Below are positions 32,970 through 42,172 of a stretch of DNA of 64,000 nucleotides, piece by piece. Position numbers and translations under genes: made by a program. The notes beneath the pieces were generated by a model, which saw only the letters and a program-made list of their open reading frames with translations, ran no database searches and had not been told where the DNA came from. The stretch is taken from NCBI RefSeq assembly GCF_025515205.1, contig NZ_JAOPFX010000001.1, positions 1,364,001-1,428,000 on the forward strand. The letters run 5' to 3'. The stretch comes from Microbacterium fluvii (GTDB lineage Bacteria > Actinomycetota > Actinomycetes > Actinomycetales > Microbacteriaceae). The stretch's first letter is position 1; each line of letters starts with the position of its first letter.

Positions 32970-34316
32970 ATGGCACGCTCACCCCTCACTCTAGCCGCGT
33001 CGGTCACCTCGGCTCTGCCCCGGGTGGGCGTCGTCTCGGTGGCTGCTCTGACGGAATCGGCGGCCGGCCGCTACGACAGCGCACTGGTCGGTCTCGATGA
33101 CGGACGCAGCGTCGTGGTGCGGGTTCCCGCCACCGCAGAGGCGGCGACCGACCTCGTCGCCGAAGTGCGGGCGCTGCGGGCTCTGACGCCCGGTGTGCGC
33201 GCCCTTCTTCCCTTCCGCGCACCCGAGCTCCTCGGCGAGACGGGACTCGACCGCGCGAGGGTCGTGGTCGTCGATCACCTGCCCGGCTACCGCGTCGATG
33301 CGGCGCACGTTCCCGCCGGCCCAGGCATCGCCACGAGCCTCGGGGCGGCGCTGGCGGCGCTGCACAGCCTCCCCCTCTCGGTCGTGCGCACCGAGGGTCT
33401 TCCGGTGCGCACTCCCGAGCAGGTGCGCGACGATGCTCGTCGCCTCATCGATCGCGCGTCGGCGACCCATCGCACGCCGATCTCGCTGATCGCCCGCTGG
33501 ACACGCGCGGTCGAGAACGACGACCTGTGGCGATTCGAGGCGGCAGTCGTGCTGGGCGGCGCCTCGGCGGCGGCCTTCCTGTTCGACGATGTCGACGGGG
33601 TGCCGACGATCACGGGCGCGCTCGAGTGGGCGGGGCTGTCGGTGGGCGACCCCGCCGCAGACCTGCAGTGGCTCTCGGCGGCGCCCGACGCGGCCGGCGA
33701 GGTCTTCGACGCCTACGCCGCCGCCAGCGCACGCACCCCCGACGCACTCGTGCGCGAGCGGGCCAGGCTGTACGCCGAGCTCGAGTTCGCGAAGTGGCTC
33801 GTGCACGGCTACGACGCCGACCGCGCCGACGTGCTCGACGACGCCGAGGCTCTGCTGCGCTCGCTCGCCGACGGCACCTCGGGCGAAGACATCGTCGCCG
33901 TCTCGGCGCACGGCGTCGACGACGCGATCGCGCTGCTCGACCGCGTGCCCGAACGCGCCGATGCGGCGGGAGACACCTCGCTGCAGACCGACACCTACGC
34001 GGCCGACGACCTGTCGCTGTGGAGCGAGGAGCTGCCCGCAGACACGACCGCCGAGCGCGAGCCTTCATCCGCCGCCGACCAGACCGTGGCGGAGCCCCCC
34101 TCGGAGGCCCCCGCCGACGATCCCGAGCGCACCCAGCCGATCGCTCCCGTCGACGTCGACGACTTCGTGCCGCTGTCGTTCGCCACGGGCGAGCTCGACG
34201 CGGCGCTGGCCGCCCCGCGAGAGCGGGCGCAGACCTCGGACTGGACCGAGGCGCAGGCCGAGGTCGACAGCGCGCGGGCGGCCGACGCGGCCCTGCGACG
34301 CTGGCTCGCCGACTGA
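32970..34316 (+). CDS. Aminoglycoside-phosphotransferase-like pseudokinase
   Basis: 448 residues. The APH-type kinase fold is recognisable: N-lobe strands (SALVGLDDGRSVVVRVP, 37-53), hinge VVVDHLPGYRVD (99-110), and GDPAADLQWL (226-235). The catalytic features are missing: the loop that should read HGDxxxxN is GGASAAAF (196-203), the metal Asp is Glu219 in GALEW, and the N-lobe Lys position holds Arg51. Residues about 330-448 form an acidic, low-complexity tail. A binding or scaffolding role is therefore more likely than phosphotransfer. It lies head-to-head with nudC and tail-to-tail with adnB. The start is set by the -10 hexamer; the open frame upstream is a shadow of nudC. Confidence 0.85.
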   Translation: MARSPLTLAASVTSALPRVGVVSVAALTESAAGRYDSALVGLDDGRSVVVRVPATAEAATDLVAEVRALRALTPGVRALLPFRAPELLGETGLDRARVVVVDHLPGYRVDAAHVPAGPGIATSLGAALAALHSLPLSVVRTEGLPVRTPEQVRDDARRLIDRASATHRTPISLIARWTRAVENDDLWRFEAAVVLGGASAAAFLFDDVDGVPTITGALEWAGLSVGDPAADLQWLSAAPDAAGEVFDAYAAASARTPDALVRERARLYAELEFAKWLVHGYDADRADVLDDAEALLRSLADGTSGEDIVAVSAHGVDDAIALLDRVPERADAAGDTSLQTDTYAADDLSLWSEELPADTTAEREPSSAADQTVAEPPSEAPADDPERTQPIAPVDVDDFVPLSFATGELDAALAAPRERAQTSDWTEAQAEVDSARAADAALRRWLAD

Positions 34317-34332
34317 CCGGGTACCGGAGGGC

Positions 34333-37300
34333 TTACCCCCGCAGCACGAGGTCTGCCGCGACATAGAACAGCACGACGTCGATGCTCTCCAGCGGCACGC
34401 CGTTGCGGCGGTGATAGGCCTCGCGATACAACTCGAGCTGCAGCATCCGCTGGGCTCTCTCATCGTCGGTGCGCGGCGCCGCACCCGTCTTCCAGTCGAC
34501 GATCTCGATGCGGTCGCCGCGGGCGTACACGGCATCGAGCTTGCAGATCACGACGTGCGGCGTGCCGTCGAGGGCGGTCGTGGCGAAGTCGATCTCGGTC
34601 TCGACCTCGAGCGGCTGCAGGTCCGCCCACTCGCTGCGCTCGAACGTCTCGCGCAGGCGTGCCAGCGCCTCGGCATCCGCGAGGGTGGCCGCGGATGCCG
34701 GCGCGTCGTCTTCGAGCTCCCACAGGGCGTCGTCGAGCCCGCCCGCACGCCCGACCAGACCTGAGCGCTGCTCGACCCAGGCGTGGAACAGGGTGCCCAG
34801 GCGCGTCTGGCGATAGGGACGCTCGGGCAGCGGACGGGCGAGTCTGGCCACGGCGCCGTCGTAGTCGACGACGAAGTCCTTGTAGCGGGAGGCGGCGATA
34901 CGGGTGGGAGCGGCGCCGGGAGCACGCCTGTTGCGCTCTTCGCGCTCGGCCAGCAGCAGGGCGAGGTCGCGGTGAGCGGGAGGCCGCGGCGACTCCCGCG
35001 CGCGGCGCACGGCGTCCGCGGCGCGTTCGACAGCGGCGCGTCGAGCGCCCAGCGGGTCGATCGGCCACTGCAGCAGGCGGCGTTCGCCGAGATAGGGGTT
35101 CTCACCGGGTTCGGTCTCATCGAGGGCGACCCCGAGGCCCTCGGCGATCTCGGTGAAGAAGACGCTGCGCTCGCGAGGCTTCTTCGTGCCCGACCACGCC
35201 GCCCCCGTCAGCAGCAGGTGGTCGCGGGCGCGGGTCACGGCGACGTAGGCGAGTCGCCGGTCCTCGTCGAGCTGGCGCTGCCGACCGGCGGCGAAGAACT
35301 CGTCGAAGGCGACCTTGAGGTCCTGCTGGGTGGGGCTGGTGTCTGCATCCCAGCGCAGCGTCGGGAGCCACGGCGCATCGCCGCGGAACTCGTAGGGCAG
35401 AATGCCGAACCGCAGCCACCCCTTGCGGTCGCGCGGCATGCTCGGCAGCTCGTCGGTGACCATGCGCACCACCGCCACGGCGTCCCACTCCAGCCCCTTG
35501 GATCCGTGGATGGTCAGCAGCTGCACCACATCGGGCTCTGGAGGCTCGGTGCGGGGCGCGAACTCGTCGAGCTGCTCGGCGTGATCGAGCCACGCCAGCA
35601 GATTCGAGATCGATCCGCTGTCGTCTGCGGCGAGGAAGCCGTGCAGCTCGTCGACGAATGCGCGTAGCTGCGCCGAGGCGATCCTCGCGGGGCCGCGCAG
35701 CTCGTTGGCGGCCAGCTCGATGTCCAGTCGCAGCTCGCGTTCGACCAGCCTGACCAGTTCGGGGATCGGCATGCCCGCCGCCCGCCGCAGCTCGGCGAAC
35801 ACGACACCGGCCTCGTGGAGGCGCTCGCGGGCCGCGGGCGTGAGACCTGCGAGCCAGCCGTGGTCGGGGCGGGTGCGTGCGACGAAATCGAGAGCGTCGA
35901 TGAGCGAGCCCTGATCGTCGCCGGCGCTCGCCCTGATCTGCGCGACCACCTCCGGCGCCAGCGGCTGCAGCGCCGTGTCATGGCGGGCCAGCCGCACCGC
36001 CAGCGCCGACAGCTCGCGCAGATCGGGCAGCCCGATCGCCCACCGCGGGCCGGAGAGGAGTCGGATGAGCGCCGAGCCCGCCGCCGGATCGCTGATCACG
36101 CGCAGCGCCGCGACGACGTCGACGACCTCTGGGGTCGACAGCAGGCCGCCGAGCCCCAGAATCCGGTGCGGAACACCCCGGCGACCCAGCGCATCGCCGA
36201 AGCGCACCATGTGCTTCTTGCTGCGGAACAGCAGCGCACCCGTCGTGGCGAGGCCCCCGACGGCCCGCGCCCGACGCACGGACGCGAACCACTCGGCGAC
36301 GCGGTCGGCCTCGGCGTCGACGTCGTCGTCGAAGGCCAGATCGACCTGGCCGGCCGATGCACCAGGGCGGGGTCGCAGCTCGGCCACCTCGACCGGGGCG
36401 TGCGCCGACAGCTCTGCGAGCACGGCGTTCGCCGCGCCGAGCACGCGGATGCTGTTGCGCCAGCTCGTCATGAGCGAGAAGCCCGCGCACCCGCCGTCCT
36501 GGGCGAACGCGGCGGCGAAGCCCCCGAGGTTTCCGGCGCTCGCCCCGCGCCAGCCGTAGATCGCCTGGTGCGGGTCGCCGACAGCCATGACCGCGGTGCC
36601 GGCGAACAGCCCGGCCAGCAGGTCGGTCTGCACGACCGAGGTGTCCTGGTACTCGTCCAGCAACACGACGCGGTAGCGCCCTCGCAGCTCATCGCCGACG
36701 ACAGGGTGCCCACGGACGATCTCGACCGCCGCCGCCACCTGATCCGAGAAGTCGAGCACCCCGCGGCGCAGCTTCTGCGCGGCGTACTGGCGGGCGAGAT
36801 CGGTCAGCAGCGCCAGATCGTCGACGTCGGCGGCGGCATCCGCGACGTCTTTGTAGACGACGGTGCCCTTGCGCGTCGACGGGCGCTCGAGCACATCGCG
36901 GAAGCGCGCGGGGAAGGCCGCCAGCTCGTCGAGGGCGACGAGATTGTCGACGCTGTCGCGGGCGATGCGCAGCGCGCCGTCGACGAGTGTGCCGACGCTG
37001 CGCTCGACCGCGGCCAGTCGGGGATCGTCAGAGGCGAACAGCACCTGGCGCATGAGCAGCCACGCGGCCGACTCGCTCAGCACGACGGCCTCGGCGTCAC
37101 GGCCGATGCGCACCGCGTGCTCGCGCACGATCCGGTCGGCGAAGCTGTTGTAGGTCGCGACCGTGGGGCGGTGCAGGAGCGCGTCGGGCTCGACCTCGGC
37201 CGCCACCGCACCGCACTCGATCGCCAGCGCATCCAGCACGGCGTGCCGCTCGCGCCCGCGGCCCCCGCTGCGCTCCAGCTCACCGAACACGTCGAGCCTT

Positions 37301-37626
37301 CCGGCCGCGTGGAGCGCCGGCAGGTGCGGGAGCAGTCCGCGGCGCTCGAACTCCGAGAGCCGGTCGAGCCGCGCGCGGATGCGTTCGGCCAGCTCCCCTG
37401 CCGCCTTGCGGGTGAAGGTGAGCCCCAGCACCTCGTCTCGACCGACGAGGCCGTTGGCGACGAGCCACACGACGCGCGCCGACATCGTCTCGGTCTTGCC
37501 GCTGCCGGCGCCGGCCACCACGAGCGCCGGCTGCAGCGGCGCCTCGATGACCGCCGTCTGCTCGAGGGTGGGCGGGAACTGACCGAGCGCGGCCGCGATC
37601 ACGCCTGCCGCGAGCGGTGCCGTCAT
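34333..37626 (-). CDS. adnB: AdnB-like helicase-nuclease subunit
   Basis: 1097 residues, close to mycobacterial AdnB (about 1095). A UvrD-type motor: Walker A GAGSGKT (39-45), motif II LLDEYQDTS, and LTIHGSKGLEWDAVAV and DRRLAYVAVTRARDHLLL near the end of the helicase part. C-terminal RecB-type nuclease (about 950-1097): LGTLFHAWVEQR, then CKLDAVY, IVDWKTG and MLQLELYREAY, with catalytic Asp, Asp and Lys. No iron-sulphur Cys set here. With AdnA it forms a heterodimer that resects DNA double-strand breaks, the actinobacterial counterpart of RecBCD/AddAB. Start ATG overlaps the adnA stop (ATGA). Confidence 0.93.
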   Translation of the reverse strand: MTAPLAAGVIAAALGQFPPTLEQTAVIEAPLQPALVVAGAGSGKTETMSARVVWLVANGLVGRDEVLGLTFTRKAAGELAERIRARLDRLSEFERRGLLPHLPALHAAGRLDVFGELERSGGRGRERHAVLDALAIECGAVAAEVEPDALLHRPTVATYNSFADRIVREHAVRIGRDAEAVVLSESAAWLLMRQVLFASDDPRLAAVERSVGTLVDGALRIARDSVDNLVALDELAAFPARFRDVLERPSTRKGTVVYKDVADAAADVDDLALLTDLARQYAAQKLRRGVLDFSDQVAAAVEIVRGHPVVGDELRGRYRVVLLDEYQDTSVVQTDLLAGLFAGTAVMAVGDPHQAIYGWRGASAGNLGGFAAAFAQDGGCAGFSLMTSWRNSIRVLGAANAVLAELSAHAPVEVAELRPRPGASAGQVDLAFDDDVDAEADRVAEWFASVRRARAVGGLATTGALLFRSKKHMVRFGDALGRRGVPHRILGLGGLLSTPEVVDVVAALRVISDPAAGSALIRLLSGPRWAIGLPDLRELSALAVRLARHDTALQPLAPEVVAQIRASAGDDQGSLIDALDFVARTRPDHGWLAGLTPAARERLHEAGVVFAELRRAAGMPIPELVRLVERELRLDIELAANELRGPARIASAQLRAFVDELHGFLAADDSGSISNLLAWLDHAEQLDEFAPRTEPPEPDVVQLLTIHGSKGLEWDAVAVVRMVTDELPSMPRDRKGWLRFGILPYEFRGDAPWLPTLRWDADTSPTQQDLKVAFDEFFAAGRQRQLDEDRRLAYVAVTRARDHLLLTGAAWSGTKKPRERSVFFTEIAEGLGVALDETEPGENPYLGERRLLQWPIDPLGARRAAVERAADAVRRARESPRPPAHRDLALLLAEREERNRRAPGAAPTRIAASRYKDFVVDYDGAVARLARPLPERPYRQTRLGTLFHAWVEQRSGLVGRAGGLDDALWELEDDAPASAATLADAEALARLRETFERSEWADLQPLEVETEIDFATTALDGTPHVVICKLDAVYARGDRIEIVDWKTGAAPRTDDERAQRMLQLELYREAYHRRNGVPLESIDVVLFYVAADLVLRG

Positions 37627-40600
37627 GACGCGCTCACCGCCCCGATGGTGTGGATGCGGCAGAGTCCGTAGGAGTGCTCGTCGCGGCAGTGCTCCTCGTA
37701 GGGCGCCGCGAAGGTCGTGCCGCGCATCACCTCGACGGCGGCCGCGATGCGATCGTGGAAGGCGGTGCGCGTCTCGTCGTCGAAAGGCGGCTGCCGAGGA
37801 GTGACGTAGTCGACCCGCGAGGTGGGCCGCAGCACGAGCAGCTTCGCACCGCCCGGCGGGTGGCCTGCGGCCTCGGGGATCGCGCCGGATTCGAACGCCA
37901 GCTGGTACGCCGCGAGCTGGGGGTTGTCGACGACACCCTGGTCGCGCTGAGGTTCGCGCTTGCCGGTCTTCAGATCCACGATCACGACCGTGCCGTCGGG
38001 GGCGAGCTCGACGCGGTCGATGTAGCCCGAGAGCACGACGCCATGCGGGTGGGCCGGCTCACCCGGCAACGGCACCGGCACCTCGAAGTGCGGCTCTGCG
38101 CCGATGAGTGTGCCGCCGTCCCGATCGAAGTCGCGCAGATACGCGTGCAGACGGCGCACGAGATCGCGCGCCGTCGCGCGCTGCGCCTCTTCGCGCCAGC
38201 CCGACTCGAAGCTCAGCTCACCCCAGCGCGACTCGACGGCTGCCCAGAGCGCTGCTTCGTCGGCCCCGTCGGCGTGTTCGAGGGCGGCATGGATGATGGT
38301 GCCCAGGCCCGCCGACGTGTTCGACGCGTCGCCGCCGAGGTCGGCGATCACCCAGTTGAGCTCGCACTCCTCGAGGGCGTGCAGACGTGAGGGCGACACG
38401 CGGATGTCGGCGACCTCGAGGTCGCGCAGCGGTCCGCGCGCGCTGGGAGCGGTCACGCCGTACCACTGCTCCGGCGCCGCGCCCGGTATGGCGGCATCGG
38501 CGAGCAGAGCCAGCTGACCGGCCGCGAACACCGCATCCGCCCCCGTCGTGAGGGCGCGCCGGTGCTGGGCGACCAGCCCGCGCAGCGAGAGCGGATGCTC
38601 AGCGGTCGGGGCCTGCGGATCGGGGAAGAACTCGGCGAACACGCTGGGCCCGGTGTCGTCGTCGTCCACGGCGGTCATCACCACCCTGGCAGAGGCGCGC
38701 GACACGGCGCGCACCAGCAGCCGGAGTTCGTCATGCATCGCGGAGCGACGGCGATCGAGGGCTGCCGGCTCATCTCGGCCGGCAGCGGCGTCGGCGAGGC
38801 GCCACGTCTCCAGCAGCGATCCGCGCAGGCGCGTATTGGGCCAGACGCCGTCCTGCAGACCGGCGATCACGACGGTGTCGAACTGCACGCCGAGTGCCGA
38901 AGCCGGGGTGAGGATGCGCGCGGCGTCGTCGGGCAGCACGGCATCGAGGCGATCGTCGGCGACGTCGCTGTCGAGAATGCTGCGCACGAATGCCCGCGGA
39001 TCGGGGTCGAGCGTGCGCTCGACGAAGCGCTTGGCCGACTGGAACAGCGCCACGACGGCGTCGAGGTCGCGCCCCGCCTGGTCGGCGAGCGGTCCGCGCC
39101 CGGCCGCGAGATCGCTCCACACGCGCTCGAGCCCGCTGCGCTCCCACACCACCCACAGCACTTCGTGCGCCGTCGCGCCCTCGGCCAGCAGCCGCGACAC
39201 CTCGTGCAGAGTGCGCGCCAGCACGCCGGCGCGCCGCGCCTCGCGTGTGTCGAGCAGGTCGAGCTCCAGCGGGGTGCGCATCGCGTCGACCAGCAGCTCG
39301 CGCCCGCTGCGCTCCCCGCCGGCGGACAGCTCGGCGTGACGCAGCGCCGACCGCAGGCGTCGCAGACCGATCGCGTCGAGGCGACCGTACGAGCCCACGA
39401 GCAGGTCCGACAGCTCGTCGGCCGACCACTCGTCGGCGGCGGCCAGCTCGACGACGCGCACGAGATCGCGCGCGGGGGCGAGCACGCCCAGTGGGCTGCC
39501 TGGGCCCGCCGTTCGAGCCGGCACGTCGCGCGCGCTCAGCTCGGCCTCGAGCGTCTGCACCTGACGGGTGTCGTGGGCGATGACGGCCAGGTCGCCCCAG
39601 GGCACCCCGTCGTGCAGCCGGCGCTCGCGCAGCAGGCGTGCGATCGCATCGCACTCCTCTGCCGCCGATCGCGCGACGAGGGCCTGCACCGAGGCGTCGG
39701 GCTGGGCGCCCGTCGGTCGCTGACGATGGGCGACGACGCCGACGGCCCCGATGTGCTGCGTCAGCCGTCGAACGAGGTCGACCTGCGCCGCACTGCCCCG
39801 ATGCGCCGTCGACAGCACATGCGGGGTGCCCAGCGCCGCCGCCAGTCGCGCGAAGTTCTCGGGGGTCGCGCCCCGGAACGATCCCGCCCCCACGTCGGGG
39901 TCGCCGAGGGCGAGCACGGCCACGCCGCGGGCGGCGCACGCCTCGACGAGCTCCACCCCGCCGAGGGTGAGCTCTTGCGCGTCGTCCACGATCAGCACGG
40001 CCATCTCGTCGAGCAGCTGCGCCCCGGGAAGCCCCGCACGCACGATCGCGACCGCCTCGCGCACGAGCCCGGCCGCGTCGCGGTGCGCTCCGCGCATGTC
40101 GTCTCGGACCTGGATGTATTCGCTCGAGAACGAGGCCAGCGCCGTCCACACCGCGAGATCCCGCTGGGCGCCCCACTGGGTCAGCTGGGCGGGAGGGATG
40201 CCGAGGGCGGTGCATTCCGCCAGGAACGCCCGAACCTCGGTGCGAAAGCCCTTGGTCGCCCTGATCTGCGGCGTCAGCCATTCCGGCCAGCGGCTCTCGC
40301 CGCTCTGCTCGTCTTCGACGTCGCCTGCCAGCAGATCGGCGATCAGCTGGTCTTCGTCGGCGCCGGTCAGCAGCTGCGGCGGCTCGCGCCCGTCGGCGAC
40401 CGCGCCGGCGCGCACCAGTTGAAAGGCGAAGGAGGCGATCGATCGCGCAGGGGCGCCCGAGGTCGCCCGCGCGATCGTCAGCGACAGCCGGTCGCGCAGC
40501 GCGGTCGCGGTCTGCCGCGACGGGGTCAGCACGACGATCGCGTCGGGGTCGACGCCTGCCGCGATCAGTGTGCGCACTCGCTCGAGGGCGACCGCCGTCT

Positions 40601-40721
40601 TGCCTGTGCCGGGTGCGCCGACGACGACGGCGGAGGCTGCGTGCGGCAGTTCGATGACGGCACGCTGCGCCGCATCCCAATCCTCCACCCCCGCAACGTT
40701 AGCGGCGCCCGACGACATCAC
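37623..40721 (-). CDS. adnA: AdnA-like helicase-nuclease subunit
   Basis: 1032 residues (mycobacterial AdnA is about 1045). Walker A GAPGTGKT (35-42); the Walker B region reads VLIVDDAQEL, with Asp instead of the usual DE pair, so the motor may be weak. The C-terminal nuclease has GLGTIIHAALEH, SGYIDRVEL, VIVDLKTGK and QLAAYQLAF. Cys786, Cys1012 and Cys1021 fit three of the four ligands of an AddB-type iron-sulphur cluster; the fourth position (1015) is Glu. Start uncertain: GTG 40721, or ATG 40718 immediately after. It is first in the adnA-adnB unit and divergent from the DUF3107 gene. Confidence 0.92.
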   Translation of the reverse strand: MMSSGAANVAGVEDWDAAQRAVIELPHAASAVVVGAPGTGKTAVALERVRTLIAAGVDPDAIVVLTPSRQTATALRDRLSLTIARATSGAPARSIASFAFQLVRAGAVADGREPPQLLTGADEDQLIADLLAGDVEDEQSGESRWPEWLTPQIRATKGFRTEVRAFLAECTALGIPPAQLTQWGAQRDLAVWTALASFSSEYIQVRDDMRGAHRDAAGLVREAVAIVRAGLPGAQLLDEMAVLIVDDAQELTLGGVELVEACAARGVAVLALGDPDVGAGSFRGATPENFARLAAALGTPHVLSTAHRGSAAQVDLVRRLTQHIGAVGVVAHRQRPTGAQPDASVQALVARSAAEECDAIARLLRERRLHDGVPWGDLAVIAHDTRQVQTLEAELSARDVPARTAGPGSPLGVLAPARDLVRVVELAAADEWSADELSDLLVGSYGRLDAIGLRRLRSALRHAELSAGGERSGRELLVDAMRTPLELDLLDTREARRAGVLARTLHEVSRLLAEGATAHEVLWVVWERSGLERVWSDLAAGRGPLADQAGRDLDAVVALFQSAKRFVERTLDPDPRAFVRSILDSDVADDRLDAVLPDDAARILTPASALGVQFDTVVIAGLQDGVWPNTRLRGSLLETWRLADAAAGRDEPAALDRRRSAMHDELRLLVRAVSRASARVVMTAVDDDDTGPSVFAEFFPDPQAPTAEHPLSLRGLVAQHRRALTTGADAVFAAGQLALLADAAIPGAAPEQWYGVTAPSARGPLRDLEVADIRVSPSRLHALEECELNWVIADLGGDASNTSAGLGTIIHAALEHADGADEAALWAAVESRWGELSFESGWREEAQRATARDLVRRLHAYLRDFDRDGGTLIGAEPHFEVPVPLPGEPAHPHGVVLSGYIDRVELAPDGTVVIVDLKTGKREPQRDQGVVDNPQLAAYQLAFESGAIPEAAGHPPGGAKLLVLRPTSRVDYVTPRQPPFDDETRTAFHDRIAAAVEVMRGTTFAAPYEEHCRDEHSYGLCRIHTIGAVSAS

Positions 40722-40728
40722 GGTGCCG

Positions 40729-40734
40729 TAGGCT
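40729..40734 (+). promoter_or_regulatory. -10 element (TAGGCT) for the DUF3107 gene
   Basis: Predicted start near 40741, leader about 37 nt including GAAGGG 7-8 nt before the GTG at 40778. Confidence 0.45.
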
Positions 40735-40777
40735 GGCGATGCGCCCGCAGAGCACGGCGGGGCAGAAGGGCACTCAC

Positions 40778-41002
40778 GTGGAGATCCGCATCGGCATCGT
40801 CAACACCGGCCGCGAGCTCAACTTCGAGACGAACGACTCGGCCGCAGACGTCAAGAAGTCGGTCGCGAGCGCCCTCGACTCCGGAGCCACCCACGTGTCG
40901 TTCACCGACGCCAAGGGCAACAGCTACATCGTGCCGACCGCGGGCATCGCCTTCGTCGAGTTCGGCACCGAAGAATCACGTCGCGTCGGCTTCGTCGCCT
41001 GA
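40778..41002 (+). CDS. DUF3107 protein (TB9.4/Rv3208A type)
   Basis: 74 residues beginning VEIRIGIVNTGRELNFET, matching the short actinobacterial DUF3107 family, with the conserved C-terminal IAFVEFG and ESRRVGFVA. GTG 40778 chosen because of the GAAGGG site; a further-upstream codon would only add unconserved residues. Function unknown. Followed after 1 nt by a small membrane protein gene, so the two are probably cotranscribed. Confidence 0.88.
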   Translation: MEIRIGIVNTGRELNFETNDSAADVKKSVASALDSGATHVSFTDAKGNSYIVPTAGIAFVEFGTEESRRVGFVA

Positions 41003-41003
41003 C

Positions 41004-41288
41004 ATGGAGATCGTCTACGCCCTCATGATCGGGGCGGTGTGGGGTCTGGCGGCGCATTTCATCGTCCCCGGGCGCGCGCGGCGCGGCGCCGCGATCGGTC
41101 CCTTCGCGGGTGCCGTGATCGGCGGACTCACGTGGCTCGTCATGACATGGGCGGGTGTGGGCACCGACAGCGCCTGGCTGTGGATCGTCGCGTTCTTCAC
41201 CCCGCTGCTCAGCTTCGTCGTGGTGGGGGCGCTGACGGCGACCCGTCGCAGCCACGACGAGCGGGCCCGCGCCGCGCTGCGCGTCTGA
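41004..41288 (+). CDS. Small three-helix membrane protein
   Basis: 94 residues, ATG 1 nt after the DUF3107 stop. Three hydrophobic segments: about 2-20 (IVYALMIGAVWGLAAHFIV), 30-50 (AAIGPFAGAVIGGLTWLVM) and 58-82 (SAWLWIVAFFTPLLSFVVV), with basic ends. The glycine pattern resembles the transglycosylase-associated/GlsB group of small membrane proteins, but I would not assign it. Coupled with DUF3107 by position. Confidence 0.7.
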   Translation: MEIVYALMIGAVWGLAAHFIVPGRARRGAAIGPFAGAVIGGLTWLVMTWAGVGTDSAWLWIVAFFTPLLSFVVVGALTATRRSHDERARAALRV

Positions 41289-41324
41289 ACCGCGGGCGGC
41301 GGATGCCGATCGCCTCGGTGTGCG

Positions 41325-42041
41325 CTACGCCGCGAGTCCCATGTCTTCCATGCGGCGCGCATGCGCTGCCATCAGCGCCGTGAACACGGGCTCCACCTTC
41401 TTCTCGCCGGCGGGGTCCAGCGCCGTCTGACGCAGCGCCGCGCGGGCGATCAGCAGGGTGTCGCCCACGAGGCGCCTCCCCCACATGGCCAGCAGCGACT
41501 TCCACTCGCCGTCGTCGCTGGCGATGGTCTGCGCGATCATCTCGACGATGGCCTGCCGATCGCTGTCCGCCTCGAGCGTGCGGGCCACCCGCCTGCCGGT
41601 CTCGCCGTAGCCCGCCGACAGCGCCTCATAGAAGTCGTCGAGCATCCCGGCCGTGATGTGCACCGACATCATCGTCTCTTCGGGTCGCACCCCGTGGGTC
41701 GCGGCGCGGAACGCGTCGAGCGGCTCGCGGAACGGGAGCATGAGGGCCGTCGGGTCGGCGCCACGCTCGCGGATGATCGCGACGAGTCGCTCGTGCTTGG
41801 TCAGCGCGGCGCCGGCGGCCTTCGACAGGGCGTCTTTGCGATCCAGCTCCGGTGTGGAGGCGATCAGCTCAGACAGGGTCTCGAAGAACCCCAGCTGCAG
41901 GTAGGCGGCCTGGCCGAGGAAGGTGTCGATGTCGGCGGCGAGCTCCTCGAAGTCGACGCGCCGTGCGTCACCGAGGTCTCCACGGGCCCGAAGCTGCAGG
42001 TGGCGCCCCTCGGGACGACGCTGCCAGAACCACTTCACCAC
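41325..42041 (-). CDS. Ferritin-like fold protein (Rv3210c type)
   Basis: 238 residues, almost all helical. The family is related by fold to the di-iron tRNA hydroxylase MiaE. Possible ligand-type residues are Glu and His in FEELAADIDTF, TKHERLVAIIRE and MLDDFYEALSAGYGETGRR, though I cannot confirm a complete di-iron site. It sits between DUF3107 and the DEAD-box helicase as in mycobacteria. GTG 42041 follows TAGGCT by 6 nt, so the mRNA is predicted leaderless; GTG 42038 is an alternative. Confidence 0.8.
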   Translation of the reverse strand: MVKWFWQRRPEGRHLQLRARGDLGDARRVDFEELAADIDTFLGQAAYLQLGFFETLSELIASTPELDRKDALSKAAGAALTKHERLVAIIRERGADPTALMLPFREPLDAFRAATHGVRPEETMMSVHITAGMLDDFYEALSAGYGETGRRVARTLEADSDRQAIVEMIAQTIASDDGEWKSLLAMWGRRLVGDTLLIARAALRQTALDPAGEKKVEPVFTALMAAHARRMEDMGLAA

Positions 42042-42047
42042 GGCTAC

Positions 42048-42053
42048 AGCCTA
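42048..42053 (-). promoter_or_regulatory. -10 element (TAGGCT, minus strand), leaderless promoter
   Basis: Followed by GTAGCC and the GTG at 42041. Mirrors the plus-strand TAGGCT at 42061, 7 nt away, making a 6-bp-arm inverted repeat. Confidence 0.55.
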
Positions 42054-42060
42054 GAGCCGG

Positions 42061-42066
42061 TAGGCT
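42061..42066 (+). promoter_or_regulatory. -10 element (TAGGCT) for the DEAD-box helicase
   Basis: Predicted start near 42073, giving a leader of about 100 nt before GTG 42173. Long leaders are common for cold-responsive RNA helicases. Confidence 0.45.
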
Positions 42067-42172
42067 GGTCTGCGTCCCCGGCTGTGGATCGGGGCCCCGC
42101 GCCTGCGGCTGAGTGAAGGGCGTGGATCCGACATTCCCAGGCGCTCATCTCACCGCCGGACAGGTTCATATC

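Noticed and set aside
38562..41288. 908-codon open frame opposite adnA running into the small membrane protein gene
   Set aside because: Only the last 94 codons from ATG 41004 look like a protein; the rest is an Arg/Ala/Gly-rich shadow of adnA.
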